Source: Pseudomonas sp. LS1212
GTDB taxonomy: Bacteria > Pseudomonadota > Gammaproteobacteria > Pseudomonadales > Pseudomonadaceae
NCBI RefSeq assembly: GCF_024741815.1
Contig: NZ_CP102951.1
Coordinates: forward strand, 4,664,001-4,728,000
Direction: 5' to 3'
DNA: 64,000 bases
The notes under the pieces are model-generated. The model made no database searches, was not told where the DNA came from, and saw only the letters and a program-made list of their open reading frames with translations. A program made the translations under genes and the position numbers. Of the stretch, positions 35,040 through 43,460 are shown piece by piece (the first letter of the stretch is position 1; the number at the start of each line of letters is the position of its first letter).

Positions 35040-35978
35040 CTAACCGCGACCAACAAACACATCGGCAAACAGTTGATTTCGTGGCAACCCCGCCAGAAAC
35101 AAGCGCCTGGAAAAACTCTCGACACTGCCCGGCGATCCACAGACCAGCGCCAGGGTTTGCCGCGAGAGCAGGCGCATGGCCTGCAATGCCGCCGGCAATT
35201 GGGCCGGCCCCAGCAGTTCGACCTGAAGTTGCGGATGACCGGCCGCCAGTTCGGCCAATGGCCCGGACAAATAATGTTCGCCCCCATCGCTGGCCAGATG
35301 CACCAGCCGAATCGGGCCTTGATGCTCCTGGCGCAGTGCTTCTCGAAGAATACCCCACAGCGGCGCCAGCCCGGTCCCGGCAGCCAGGAGCCAGAGCGGC
35401 CGGGTTTGCCAGTCTGGATCATAATGCAGGGCACCACCGCGCAACTCGCCCAGGCGCAGGCAATCGCCGGGCTGCAAGAGGCGTGCGGCATCGCTGAAGG
35501 CACCGGGGTGCCGGCAATCGAGGTGAAACTCGAGCAAGCGGTCTTCCCCGGGCAGGCTGGCCAACGAGTAGGGACGCGCCACGCCGCTCTCGGTCCAGAG
35601 CACCATATGTTGGCCAGCCTGGTAGCGCAGTGGCCGCTCGGGTAGCAGACGCAGACGAAGTACCTGCCGGCTCAACCAATCACACTCGATCACCTGGGCG
35701 GGCACCCCGTCCTGCCGCGGATCGAAGACCGCGACGGTCAAGTCGCTTTCTACCTTGCACTGGCACGCCAGACGCCAGCCCTGCTCACGCTTTTGTTCGG
35801 TCAGCGCGGTTGGGTTGATGTCCAACGGTTCGCCCAGCAGGCAGCGCACCAGGCAGGCATGGCAGCTCCCCGACCGGCAACTGTAGGGCACGGCCAAGCC
35901 CGCCTCGTTCAAGGCGTCGAGCAAATTGCTGCCACTGGCCACCGTCCAGCATCGCTGACCTGCGGTCAATTCAGGCAT
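35040..35978 (-). CDS. 2Fe-2S ferredoxin plus ferredoxin-NADP reductase-like oxidoreductase
   Basis: The protein has 312 residues from ATG 35978. The N-terminal plant-type 2Fe-2S domain has cysteines at 34, 39, 42 and 72 (YSCRSGSCHACLVRC and ACQC). The C-terminal reductase part has the flavin-binding RPYSLAS motif and the NAD(P)-binding LLAAGTGLAP. Such modules feed electrons to a mono-oxygenase or dioxygenase, but no oxygenase is adjacent. It overlaps the diguanylate cyclase gene by 8 bases and follows it, so the two are one transcript. A stand-alone reductase of unknown partner is the safest call. Confidence 0.82.
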   Translation of the reverse strand: MPELTAGQRCWTVASGSNLLDALNEAGLAVPYSCRSGSCHACLVRCLLGEPLDINPTALTEQKREQGWRLACQCKVESDLTVAVFDPRQDGVPAQVIECDWLSRQVLRLRLLPERPLRYQAGQHMVLWTESGVARPYSLASLPGEDRLLEFHLDCRHPGAFSDAARLLQPGDCLRLGELRGGALHYDPDWQTRPLWLLAAGTGLAPLWGILREALRQEHQGPIRLVHLASDGGEHYLSGPLAELAAGHPQLQVELLGPAQLPAALQAMRLLSRQTLALVCGSPGSVESFSRRLFLAGLPRNQLFADVFVGRG

Positions 35979-37089
35979 CGACGTTTTCCCAGGCCGCGGC
36001 GCAGCGATTGCGTCCGCCGCGCTTGGCCTTGTAGAGCGCTTGATCGGCGCGGTGCAAGGCGTCGTCCAGGTCATCGTCAGGCGCAAGCAAGGTCATGCCC
36101 ACCGAGAGGCTGAGGTGCGACACCACACGACCTACCGGCTCTGCAGTGGCAAAGGCCAGGCGCAGCCGCTCGCAACACGCCCCCAGGCGGTCGCCATCGC
36201 AATCGGGTAACAACAGCACGAACTCTTCACCTCCATATCGGGCCAGCACGTCTCCCTCTCGCAGGCAGGCCAGTGCCACCGCCGCAAACGCCTGCAGCAC
36301 CTGATCACCGGCGGCATGGCCATAATGATCATTGATACGCTTGAAGTGGTCCAGGTCGATCAGCGCCAGACCATGCAGGACACCCGGCGCCATCATCTCG
36401 AGTTCACGTCCGGCCAGGCGCAGGAAATGCCGACGATTGAACAACCCGGTCAACTCGTCGGTGGCGACCAGGTCTTCGAGTTGGCGCATCATCCCGCGGA
36501 GGGTGTCCTGGTGTGCCTGCAAGGCAAACCGCCGCTGCCGCATGCGCTGGCGCGACGCCTGCACATAGCTGGCATACAGGTAGAGCCATACCAGCACCAC
36601 GAACAGAGCGAAGACTTGAATGGCCGCCAGCCCGGGGTCAGGCATCCGGCCATGCCAGGCATCGAGCAGATTCAGCGCGGCGAAGCTGCAGAAAACCAGC
36701 ACGGCACACCGCATGAAAACGTGAAGCTTGAGGTGAAACAATCCAAACATCAGGATCAGCACATAGATCATCAGGAACGTGCCGCGCGCGTCATCGAGAT
36801 TGGCGAGCAGCCAGGTCTGCCATGCCAGCGCCAGCAACACCTGAAACTCAGTCAGGCTGGGATCGGCGAAACGTTGATTGCGCCCGCTGACAAAAAACCA
36901 GTACAAGCCGACCTGGCTGGCGATCAACAGGACAGTACTTATCAGCGCAGTGGCCAGCGAGGCACGGAAATAACCGTTGAGAAAAGCCACCCACGCCAGC
37001 AGTAAAACCGGCACATAGGTGCCCGCAGCCAGGAGGAAGCGTTTGAGTAGCAGTCGTTGCAGGGCTGTTCCGGTCACTCGTCGACTCAC
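35971..37089 (-). CDS. membrane-bound diguanylate cyclase
   Basis: This 372-residue protein has five to six N-terminal membrane helices (residues 15-180), a short linker and a GGDEF domain. The active-site loop is GGEEF, and the product-inhibition site RxxD is present as REGD five residues before it, so the enzyme should make c-di-GMP and be feedback-controlled. There is no known sensor domain outside the membrane; the helices may sense lipids or the redox state. The gene ends 8 bases inside the downstream ferredoxin-reductase gene. Confidence 0.85.
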   Translation of the reverse strand: MSRRVTGTALQRLLLKRFLLAAGTYVPVLLLAWVAFLNGYFRASLATALISTVLLIASQVGLYWFFVSGRNQRFADPSLTEFQVLLALAWQTWLLANLDDARGTFLMIYVLILMFGLFHLKLHVFMRCAVLVFCSFAALNLLDAWHGRMPDPGLAAIQVFALFVVLVWLYLYASYVQASRQRMRQRRFALQAHQDTLRGMMRQLEDLVATDELTGLFNRRHFLRLAGRELEMMAPGVLHGLALIDLDHFKRINDHYGHAAGDQVLQAFAAVALACLREGDVLARYGGEEFVLLLPDCDGDRLGACCERLRLAFATAEPVGRVVSHLSLSVGMTLLAPDDDLDDALHRADQALYKAKRGGRNRCAAAWENVDA

Positions 37090-37407
37090 CGTGCTTTATG
37101 GGATGACGTCCCGTACTGGCGCGTATGGCAAGTTGCCACTTTAGTGCTCTGCCTCAAAAATGACTATTCAATTGTCACGTACTTGCACAACTCGTGCACC
37201 GCCACCAGCAAAAATGGTGCCTGCCCATGGCAGACCTTCGTTTGACCAGTGACGCGTGTGCCGGCGCCTGATGCACGGTATACTGCCGCGCCTTTTTTGC
37301 GTCGGCTGTCACAGGTCGGCGCGCCTTGAAAGGACTTTTCGACGAGTCGGCTCGACCTTGTTGGAATACCTTAATGAATGTTCCCGTCTTTAAGAGGAGC
37401 GCGCCGC
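37090..37407. other. divergent promoter region between the diguanylate cyclase and fumarase
   Basis: No gene is seen. A -10-like TATACT lies near 37278 on the plus strand, and could drive fumA with a leader of about 120 bases. The stretch 37130-37200 is AT-richer and may hold the promoter of the minus-strand cyclase gene. No obvious operator was found. Confidence 0.4.
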
Positions 37408-38931
37408 ATGACCGTGATCAAGCAAGACGACCTGATTCAGAGCGTTGCCGACGCCCTGCAGTTCATTTCCTACTACCACCCCGTGGATTTCATTCAGGCC
37501 ATGCACGAGGCCTATCTGCGTGAAGAGTCGCCGGCCGCGCGCGACTCCATCGCCCAGATCCTGATCAACTCGCGCATGTGTGCCACCGGCCATCGTCCGA
37601 TCTGCCAGGACACCGGTATCGTCACCGTGTTTGTCCGCGTCGGCATGGACGTCCGCTGGGATGGCGCGACCATGGGCCTCGATGACATGATCAACGAAGG
37701 CGTGCGTCGTGCCTACAACCTACCGGAAAACGTCCTGCGCGCTTCTATCCTGGCCGACCCGGCAGGCGCGCGCAAAAACACCAAGGACAACACCCCGGCA
37801 GTCATCCACTACTCTATCGTTCCCGGCAACACCGTGGAAGTGGACGTGGCAGCCAAGGGCGGCGGTTCCGAGAACAAGTCGAAAATGGCCATGCTCAACC
37901 CGTCCGACTCGATCGTCGACTGGGTTCTGAAGACCGTTCCGACCATGGGCGCCGGCTGGTGCCCACCGGGCATGCTCGGCATCGGCATCGGCGGCACCGC
38001 CGAAAAAGCCGCGGTCATGGCCAAGGAAGTGTTGATGGAATCCATCGACATCCATGAGCTCAAGGCCCGTGGCCCGTCCAACCGTATCGAAGAAATGCGT
38101 CTGGAGCTGTTCGAGAAGGTCAACCAGCTGGGCATCGGCGCCCAGGGCCTGGGTGGCCTGACCACCGTGCTCGACGTCAAGATCATGGACTACCCGACCC
38201 ACGCCGCGTCCCTGCCGGTGTGCATGATCCCCAACTGCGCCGCGACCCGTCACGCACACTTCGTGCTCGACGGTTCGGGCCCGGCCGAACTGGAAGCGCC
38301 ATCGCTGGACGCCTACCCGGAAATCGTCTGGGAAGCCGGCCCTTCGGCCCGTCGTGTCAACCTCGACACCCTGACGCCTGAAGAAGTGCAAAGCTGGAAG
38401 CCGGGCGAGACCATCCTGCTCAACGGCAAGATGCTCACCGGCCGCGATGCGGCGCACAAGCGCATGGTCGAGATGCTGAACAAGGGTGAAACCCTGCCGG
38501 TAGACCTCAAGGGTCGCTTCATCTACTACGTCGGCCCGGTCGATCCGGTACGTGAAGAGGTGGTTGGCCCGGCAGGCCCGACCACCGCGACGCGGATGGA
38601 CAAGTTCACTCGCCAGATCCTCGATCAAACCGGCCTGCTGGGCATGATCGGAAAATCCGAGCGTGGCCCGACCGCCATCGACGCGATCAAGGACTACAAG
38701 GCGGTCTACCTGATGGCCGTTGGTGGCGCCGCCTACCTGGTTGCGCAAGCGATCAAGAAGTCCCGCGTCGTGGCCTTCGCCGAACTGGGCATGGAAGCGA
38801 TCTACGAGTTCGACGTCAAGGACATGCCGGTGACCGTTGCGGTCGACAGCAAGGGTGAATCGGTGCACATCACCGGGCCTGCAATCTGGCAACAGAAGAT
38901 CAGCGAAAGCCTGGCGGTGGAAGTGAAGTAA
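37408..38931 (+). CDS. fumA: class I fumarate hydratase (4Fe-4S, FumA type)
   Basis: The enzyme has 507 residues with the FumA N-terminal and C-terminal domains together. The Cys ligands of the labile 4Fe-4S cluster are expected in SRMCATGHRPICQDTG, MIPNCAATRHAHF and a further Cys. It interconverts fumarate and malate in the TCA cycle and is oxygen-labile. ATG 37408 has AAGAGGAG before it; the upstream in-frame extension is only ten residues and is less likely. A terminator follows. Confidence 0.95.
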   Translation: MTVIKQDDLIQSVADALQFISYYHPVDFIQAMHEAYLREESPAARDSIAQILINSRMCATGHRPICQDTGIVTVFVRVGMDVRWDGATMGLDDMINEGVRRAYNLPENVLRASILADPAGARKNTKDNTPAVIHYSIVPGNTVEVDVAAKGGGSENKSKMAMLNPSDSIVDWVLKTVPTMGAGWCPPGMLGIGIGGTAEKAAVMAKEVLMESIDIHELKARGPSNRIEEMRLELFEKVNQLGIGAQGLGGLTTVLDVKIMDYPTHAASLPVCMIPNCAATRHAHFVLDGSGPAELEAPSLDAYPEIVWEAGPSARRVNLDTLTPEEVQSWKPGETILLNGKMLTGRDAAHKRMVEMLNKGETLPVDLKGRFIYYVGPVDPVREEVVGPAGPTTATRMDKFTRQILDQTGLLGMIGKSERGPTAIDAIKDYKAVYLMAVGGAAYLVAQAIKKSRVVAFAELGMEAIYEFDVKDMPVTVAVDSKGESVHITGPAIWQQKISESLAVEVK

Positions 38932-38950
38932 TCACTTCACCTCGCACATG

Positions 38951-38987
38951 AAAAAGGCGGCCGGGTTATCCCTGCCGCCTTTTTTTT
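38951..38987 (+). terminator. Rho-independent terminator of fumA
   Basis: AAAAAGGCGG pairs with CCGCCTTTTT around an 11-base loop; the T-run continues to 38987. Confidence 0.88.
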
Positions 38988-39040
38988 GCCTACGTGAGGG
39001 CAGACGGCCGCAATCGGCTTGCCCGCTACCGGGCAGGATC

Positions 39041-40198
39041 TCAGTCGCGCCGATCCAACAGATTGACCACCAGGCGATCCAGCCAACCCCAGAGTCGTTG
39101 CTGCACCCTTCGCCAGAAGGGACGGGCCTGCCAATCGTCGAGGTCGATGGGGCGGCTCTGGGCAAAGTCTTGCTCGAAACTGGCCACCACCGCCCGGGTC
39201 AGGGCCGGGTCCAGTGCTTCAAGGTTGGCTTCAAGGTTGAAGCGCAAATTCCAGTGGTCGAAATTGCACGAGCCGATACTGACCCAATCGTCGATCAGGA
39301 CCATTTTCAGGTGCAGGAAGCACGGCTGATATTCAAAGATCTGCACTCCTGCGCGAAGCAGGCGCGGGTAATAGCGATGACCGGCGTAGCGCACCGAGGG
39401 GTGATCGGTACGCGGGCCGGTCAGCAGCAAGCGCACTTCGATGCCCCGGGCGGCGGCGCGACGCAGTGAGCGACGCACCTTCCAGGTCGGCAAAAAGTAA
39501 GGGGTGGCCAACCAGATACGCTGTTTGCCACTGTTCAGGGCGCGGACCAGTGACTGCAGGATATCGCGGTGCTGCCGGGCGTCGGCATAGGCCACCCGGC
39601 CCAGGCCCTCGCCGGTCACCGGCACCCGGGGCAGGCGCGGCAGACCGAAATGCGTCGCCGGCTTCCATGCGGTGCGGCGCAGGTTGGCCCGCCACTGGCG
39701 GTCGAAAAGCATTTGCCAATCGGCCACCAGCGGGCCTTCCGTCGCGACCATCACTTCATGCCACTCACTGACCTCTTCACCGGGACGCCAGAATTGATCG
39801 GTGACACCGGTGCCGCCGACTACTGCCCACTCCTGGTCGACCAGGAGCAACTTGCGGTGATCGCGATAGAGATTGCGCAGGCCCCGACGCCAGCTTATCC
39901 GGTTGTAGACGCGCAGCTCCACGCCAGCCTCAAGCAGCTGGTGGCGCAGGCTCAGGGTAAAGGCCAGGGCACCATAATCATCGAACAGGCAGCGTACCTG
40001 AACACCGCGCTCGGCTGCCTGTACCAATGCCTGGATCATCGCTTCGGCACAGGCCCCGGCTTCAACCAGGTAGAGTTCCAGGTCCACCTGATGGCGGGCA
40101 CGGACAATGGCGGTGAGCATGCGCGGAAAAAAATCGGGACCGTCGATCAACAGCTCGAAACGGTTGCCCGCGCGCCAGGGGAAGACCGCCCCGGCCAT
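39041..40198 (-). CDS. phospholipase D family protein, cardiolipin synthase ClsB-like
   Basis: This 385-residue protein has two HKD motifs: DHRKLLLVDQ (His114, Lys116, Asp121) and FLHLKMVLIDDW further on. The spacing and the lack of N-terminal membrane helices match ClsB. It would make cardiolipin from phosphatidylglycerol and another phospholipid, but other PLD reactions cannot be excluded. It is adjacent to a YceI gene with 1 base between the genes, so the two may be co-transcribed. Confidence 0.85.
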   Translation of the reverse strand: MAGAVFPWRAGNRFELLIDGPDFFPRMLTAIVRARHQVDLELYLVEAGACAEAMIQALVQAAERGVQVRCLFDDYGALAFTLSLRHQLLEAGVELRVYNRISWRRGLRNLYRDHRKLLLVDQEWAVVGGTGVTDQFWRPGEEVSEWHEVMVATEGPLVADWQMLFDRQWRANLRRTAWKPATHFGLPRLPRVPVTGEGLGRVAYADARQHRDILQSLVRALNSGKQRIWLATPYFLPTWKVRRSLRRAAARGIEVRLLLTGPRTDHPSVRYAGHRYYPRLLRAGVQIFEYQPCFLHLKMVLIDDWVSIGSCNFDHWNLRFNLEANLEALDPALTRAVVASFEQDFAQSRPIDLDDWQARPFWRRVQQRLWGWLDRLVVNLLDRRD

Positions 40199-40199
40199 C

Positions 40200-40781
40200 T
40201 CAGCGCGCCGTGAAAATCAGCACCGCACCCACCGGCACCGACAGGCTGATCGCCTTCAACCCGGCGAACTTGCGCAATGTGGCCAGCCCCGGGGCCAAAT
40301 CGAAATCTTCGGCACGCAACACCAACGGCTCCAGGGTGACCACCTGGAAACGGCGGTCATCGAGCCGGGTTGCCAACAATTGGGCGTTATAGGTTTGCTC
40401 TTTGCCATGCAGGGTCACCTTCAGTGGCAGGCGCAGCTCCAGTTGGGCACCGGGGGCCAGGTCGTTGATCGGCTGCAGATCGAGTTGAGCACGGATCACG
40501 GCCTCGGGGAAGGTATCGACCTGGAACAGGTCTTTGCGCATCCGCTCATCGCGCAATGGAATGCCACTGCTGACCGACTCCATCTCAACCTGAACCTCGG
40601 CCACCCCCTTGCGATCGACCTTGCCGTGCAGGACCAGAAAGCGCTGAACTTCTGCAACATCGGCATTTTTGGTGGTCACGAACGACAACCGGGATGACTC
40701 GTTGTCCAGATACCAATTGGCCTGGGCGGGCAAGGCAATGGCCCCGAGCAGGGCCAGTAGAAGGCGCGTCGACCTGTGCAT
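40200..40781 (-). CDS. YceI-family periplasmic protein
   Basis: The 193-residue protein has a signal peptide (LLLALLGAIALPAQA) and an all-beta lipocalin-like YceI fold (YLDNESSRLSFVTTKN, LFQVDTFPEAVIRA). YceI proteins bind isoprenoid or amphiphilic ligands. I chose ATG 40781, which starts the signal peptide. The stop lies 1 base before the PLD gene ATG, an operon arrangement. Confidence 0.85.
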   Translation of the reverse strand: MHRSTRLLLALLGAIALPAQANWYLDNESSRLSFVTTKNADVAEVQRFLVLHGKVDRKGVAEVQVEMESVSSGIPLRDERMRKDLFQVDTFPEAVIRAQLDLQPINDLAPGAQLELRLPLKVTLHGKEQTYNAQLLATRLDDRRFQVVTLEPLVLRAEDFDLAPGLATLRKFAGLKAISLSVPVGAVLIFTAR

Positions 40782-40851
40782 GCGAATTCCTGTAACACAT
40801 TTGCCAGCAACCTTACCCGGCTGCCCCGGCCACTGGCAAACTTCCTGCAAT

Positions 40852-41148
40852 TCAAGGCAGCAAACGGCAGCCCTGTCGCGGGCCTATCCAGGCGGCGCTG
40901 TTGCTCTGCCCCAGGCCCCTGGCGGTCACGCGCTTGTGCTCCGGCTCATCGAGCAACCCACTCAGCGGCAGGTATTGCTTCACATAACCCAGGCAGTACT
41001 CGGTCGAATGGTTCATGACGTAACGACACGAGCAAAACTCCTTGGCGCTGTAGGCACTGAGAATACCGGGAAATGCCTGCAACGCCAGGCGCTCATGCCA
41101 GATCAGCGCCACGACGGCCAGTACCAGCAGCAGCCCCAGGCGCCTCAT
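40852..41148 (-). CDS. small membrane-anchored protein next to the serine hydrolase
   Basis: The 98-residue protein starts MRRLGLLLVLAVVALIWHER, a single anchor or uncleaved signal, then a Cys-rich stretch (CSCRYVMNHSTEYC) and a basic tail. The start overlaps the hydrolase stop as ATGA, so it is translated with it. I do not recognise a domain. It may be a partner or maturation factor of the hydrolase; the cysteines could bind metal or form disulfides. Confidence 0.6.
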   Translation of the reverse strand: MRRLGLLLVLAVVALIWHERLALQAFPGILSAYSAKEFCSCRYVMNHSTEYCLGYVKQYLPLSGLLDEPEHKRVTARGLGQSNSAAWIGPRQGCRLLP

Positions 41149-42239
41149 GGCCTGCCCTCGGCAAACGCACTCAACGCTCGTTTGAGCAATTCGTTGTGCC
41201 GGTAGCTGCCATCGCGATCATCCCCATAGCGCACGATCACCAGTTTCTCGTCAGGTAAAACGTAAAGGGCCTGACCCCAATGGCCCAACGCGGCGAATGT
41301 TCCCGCGGGCGCATCGGGCCAAGGCCTGGGCCTACCGGCAAGCGGTTGGTTCAGCCACCAATGACCACCCGGCGTTGCCTCTCCGGGCTCGGCCGTGGCA
41401 TGGGTAAAGGGCGTGCGATTGAAGGCAATCCAGGCGGCAGGCAGCAACTGCCGCTGCTGCCAGCGACCCTCGCGCAGCATCAGCAGCCCGATCCGGGCCA
41501 GATCGCGCGCACTCATGTAGACATAAGACGAGGCCACCAGCGTACCGCTGGCATCGGCCTCCCACACTGCACTGCCAATACCCAGCGGCTCGAACAACGC
41601 CTGCCAGGGGTAGTCGGCATACAGGCTGCCGAGCATGCCCCGCAGGGCGGCACTGAGCACATTGCTGTCGCCGCTGGAGTAGCGAAAAGACTGGCCCGGT
41701 TCACTGTAGAGCGTGTGCGCCGCCGTGAATCCCGCCATGTCGGCGCGCCCTCGGGTATAGAGCATGGCCACCACCGACGAATTCAGGGGAGCAAATTCAT
41801 AGTCCTCCTGCCAATCGAGGCCCGAAGCCCAGTGCAGCAAGTGTTCGATGCGAACCTGCGGGTGCTCGTTGAACGGCTGGTAGTAGTGCGCAACCGGATC
41901 CTGCAAGCTGAAGCGTCCCTGGCCAAAGGCCACGCCCAGCACGGTGGCCAGCAGGCTTTTACTGATCGACCAGGTCAGGTGGGCGGTACTTGCGGTGGTT
42001 GGCGCTGCATAGCGTTCGTAGATCAGGTGGCCGTCGTGGATCACCAACAGGGCGTCGGTGCGAATGCCCTGGCGGGTGACGTCGTCGCGAGGTGGGAAGG
42101 CGTAGCTTTCCAGCGCTTGCAGGGCTGGGCTGGGGGGCACGGGTTCGACCAGCCAGTCTTTGCCAGGCCAGGTTTCGGCACAGATATGACCAGTCCAGAA
42201 GAGTGCGAATGCAATAGACAATATCGAGCACTTGCCCAT
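41145..42239 (-). CDS. class C beta-lactamase-type serine hydrolase, exported
   Basis: The 364-residue protein has a signal peptide (about 1-21, ending in ICA) and the SxxK motif SISK (Ser91, Lys94) plus the second motif YSS (187-189). This is the fold of AmpC, D-alanyl-D-alanine carboxypeptidases, esterases and 6-aminohexanoate-dimer hydrolase (NylB). The substrate cannot be told from the sequence. It is followed by a small membrane protein with overlapping codons. Confidence 0.82.
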   Translation of the reverse strand: MGKCSILSIAFALFWTGHICAETWPGKDWLVEPVPPSPALQALESYAFPPRDDVTRQGIRTDALLVIHDGHLIYERYAAPTTASTAHLTWSISKSLLATVLGVAFGQGRFSLQDPVAHYYQPFNEHPQVRIEHLLHWASGLDWQEDYEFAPLNSSVVAMLYTRGRADMAGFTAAHTLYSEPGQSFRYSSGDSNVLSAALRGMLGSLYADYPWQALFEPLGIGSAVWEADASGTLVASSYVYMSARDLARIGLLMLREGRWQQRQLLPAAWIAFNRTPFTHATAEPGEATPGGHWWLNQPLAGRPRPWPDAPAGTFAALGHWGQALYVLPDEKLVIVRYGDDRDGSYRHNELLKRALSAFAEGRP

Positions 42240-42305
42240 TGTTGGAGCTCAGGCCGTTGGATTGGACAGGCTAGCAGGGGTAGGTGACGGTTGTGTTGCC
42301 ATTCA

Positions 42306-42421
42306 GGACCTCATCGCGGGCAAGCGGAACGCCGCCCGGCCAGCTCCCACAAGTACCGTGTCGGAACCCGATTATTGTGGGAGCTGGCCGGGCGGCGTTC
42401 CGCTTGCCAGCGATAAGGTCC
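42306..42421. repeat. long inverted repeat, variant REP hairpin
   Basis: Two 47-base arms (42306-42352 and 42375-42421) are complementary at 45 of 47 positions around a 22-base loop. The ends match a REP core (tcgctggcaagc ... cagctcccacaa), but both arms carry the same extra GGAACGCCGCCCGG between them. It lies between the serine hydrolase and the acyl-CoA dehydrogenase-like gene. Confidence 0.85.
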
Positions 42422-42442
42422 AAAGGACCTTCAAAGCAGTAC

Positions 42443-43327
42443 TCACAACCCCAAGGTCTGCCACGCCTTGGCCAACCGCTTCGCTCGCGCCGCACCGGCG
42501 ATTTCCAGCACGCTCTGATCCCGCTGCCACAACGCTGCCCACTCGGGTGGCCCGTTGGCGAACGCTTCGTTCAATTCATCCTTGAGCATGGAAAACTGCG
42601 CGAACAGGCCACCCAGCAGAAGATGACCGACGGGCGCATCGGCGCATTGCCGGCACCCCTCGGCGCAGCCGCCCAGCAAACCGATCAGCCGCAACTGCAA
42701 CGCCTGCGGCCAGCCAGACTCCTGCCCCACGCCATACAACCATGCGCACAGGGCACTGAGTACATAAAGGTCTTCCAGGGTGCGGAAGGGTTTGACATAC
42801 GCATCCCAGCCATCCCCGGCCAGGCGTTCGCACAAGGCATTGTCCAGGAACAGTCGAGCATGTCCGATATCAGGCATCAACGGCAGGACGGGCAAGGCCT
42901 CGAGTCGCACCCCCGGCTCACCGGGGTAAACCACGGCCAGGCTGAGCTTCGGGCTGGTACCGGGCAACTCGCAGCGGGCCGCCACCAGCATCCAGTCGGC
43001 GGCGCTGCCGGCCGTGACGAAATCCTTGCGCCCGCTCAAGCGCAAATCATCGATCCGGGTCTGCATGTCGGCGGGCCGCACACTGCGCTGCTCGGTTGCG
43101 CACAGGGCGCCAAGGCTGGCCGGCGCGCTGGGCCAAAGCACCCGCAGCGCGGCCTGGTAGCCAATCAGGAATGCCAGGCCCGGCGTGGTCATCGCCCGGC
43201 CACCGAGTACCGCCAACTCGAATGGCGTAACTGCTCCCAGTTTCTGCAAAAGCGCGGCGTAGGTATCGGCCAGGTTCGACGAAACAGACTGTCGTTCGCG
43301 GTAGTTAAGGCGTTCTAGCCAGGACAT
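42443..43327 (-). CDS. acyl-CoA dehydrogenase-like protein, short
   Basis: The protein has 294 residues and resembles the acyl-CoA dehydrogenase fold (SNLADTYAALLQKLGAVTPFELAVLGGRAM and LRLSGRKDFVTAGSAADWML). This is about 90 residues shorter than normal family members, and the catalytic Glu region is not obvious to me. It is divergent from olsB, sharing a promoter region with the Pho-like sites, so it may take part in the phosphate-limitation response or fatty-acid supply for ornithine lipids. This is position-based inference. It could also be a non-enzymatic relative. Confidence 0.65.
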   Translation of the reverse strand: MSWLERLNYRERQSVSSNLADTYAALLQKLGAVTPFELAVLGGRAMTTPGLAFLIGYQAALRVLWPSAPASLGALCATEQRSVRPADMQTRIDDLRLSGRKDFVTAGSAADWMLVAARCELPGTSPKLSLAVVYPGEPGVRLEALPVLPLMPDIGHARLFLDNALCERLAGDGWDAYVKPFRTLEDLYVLSALCAWLYGVGQESGWPQALQLRLIGLLGGCAEGCRQCADAPVGHLLLGGLFAQFSMLKDELNEAFANGPPEWAALWQRDQSVLEIAGAARAKRLAKAWQTLGL

Positions 43328-43345
43328 CGAAGGGCTCCTCGGGGG

Positions 43346-43374
43346 CTGTCATACAAGCATCACCGAAACTTCAC
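43346..43374 (+). promoter_or_regulatory. Pho box upstream of olsBA
   Basis: CTGTCAT at 43346, GCATCAC at 43357 and ACTTCAC at 43368 stand exactly 11 bases apart, the spacing of PhoB half-sites. The first is a perfect match to the half-site consensus; the others share TCAC. A candidate -10, TACATA, lies at 43392. PhoB would switch on ornithine-lipid synthesis when phosphate is scarce. Confidence 0.68.
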
Positions 43375-43460
43375 GGTGATGACACTGGGGCTACATAGGC
43401 TGAGATTGCACAACAAAGCTGACCGGCCGCAACCCCATGACTGGCTGATGGAGACTCGCA

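Noticed and set aside
37720..38892. 390-codon minus-strand frame opposite fumA
   Set aside because: Shadow frame of a conserved enzyme gene.
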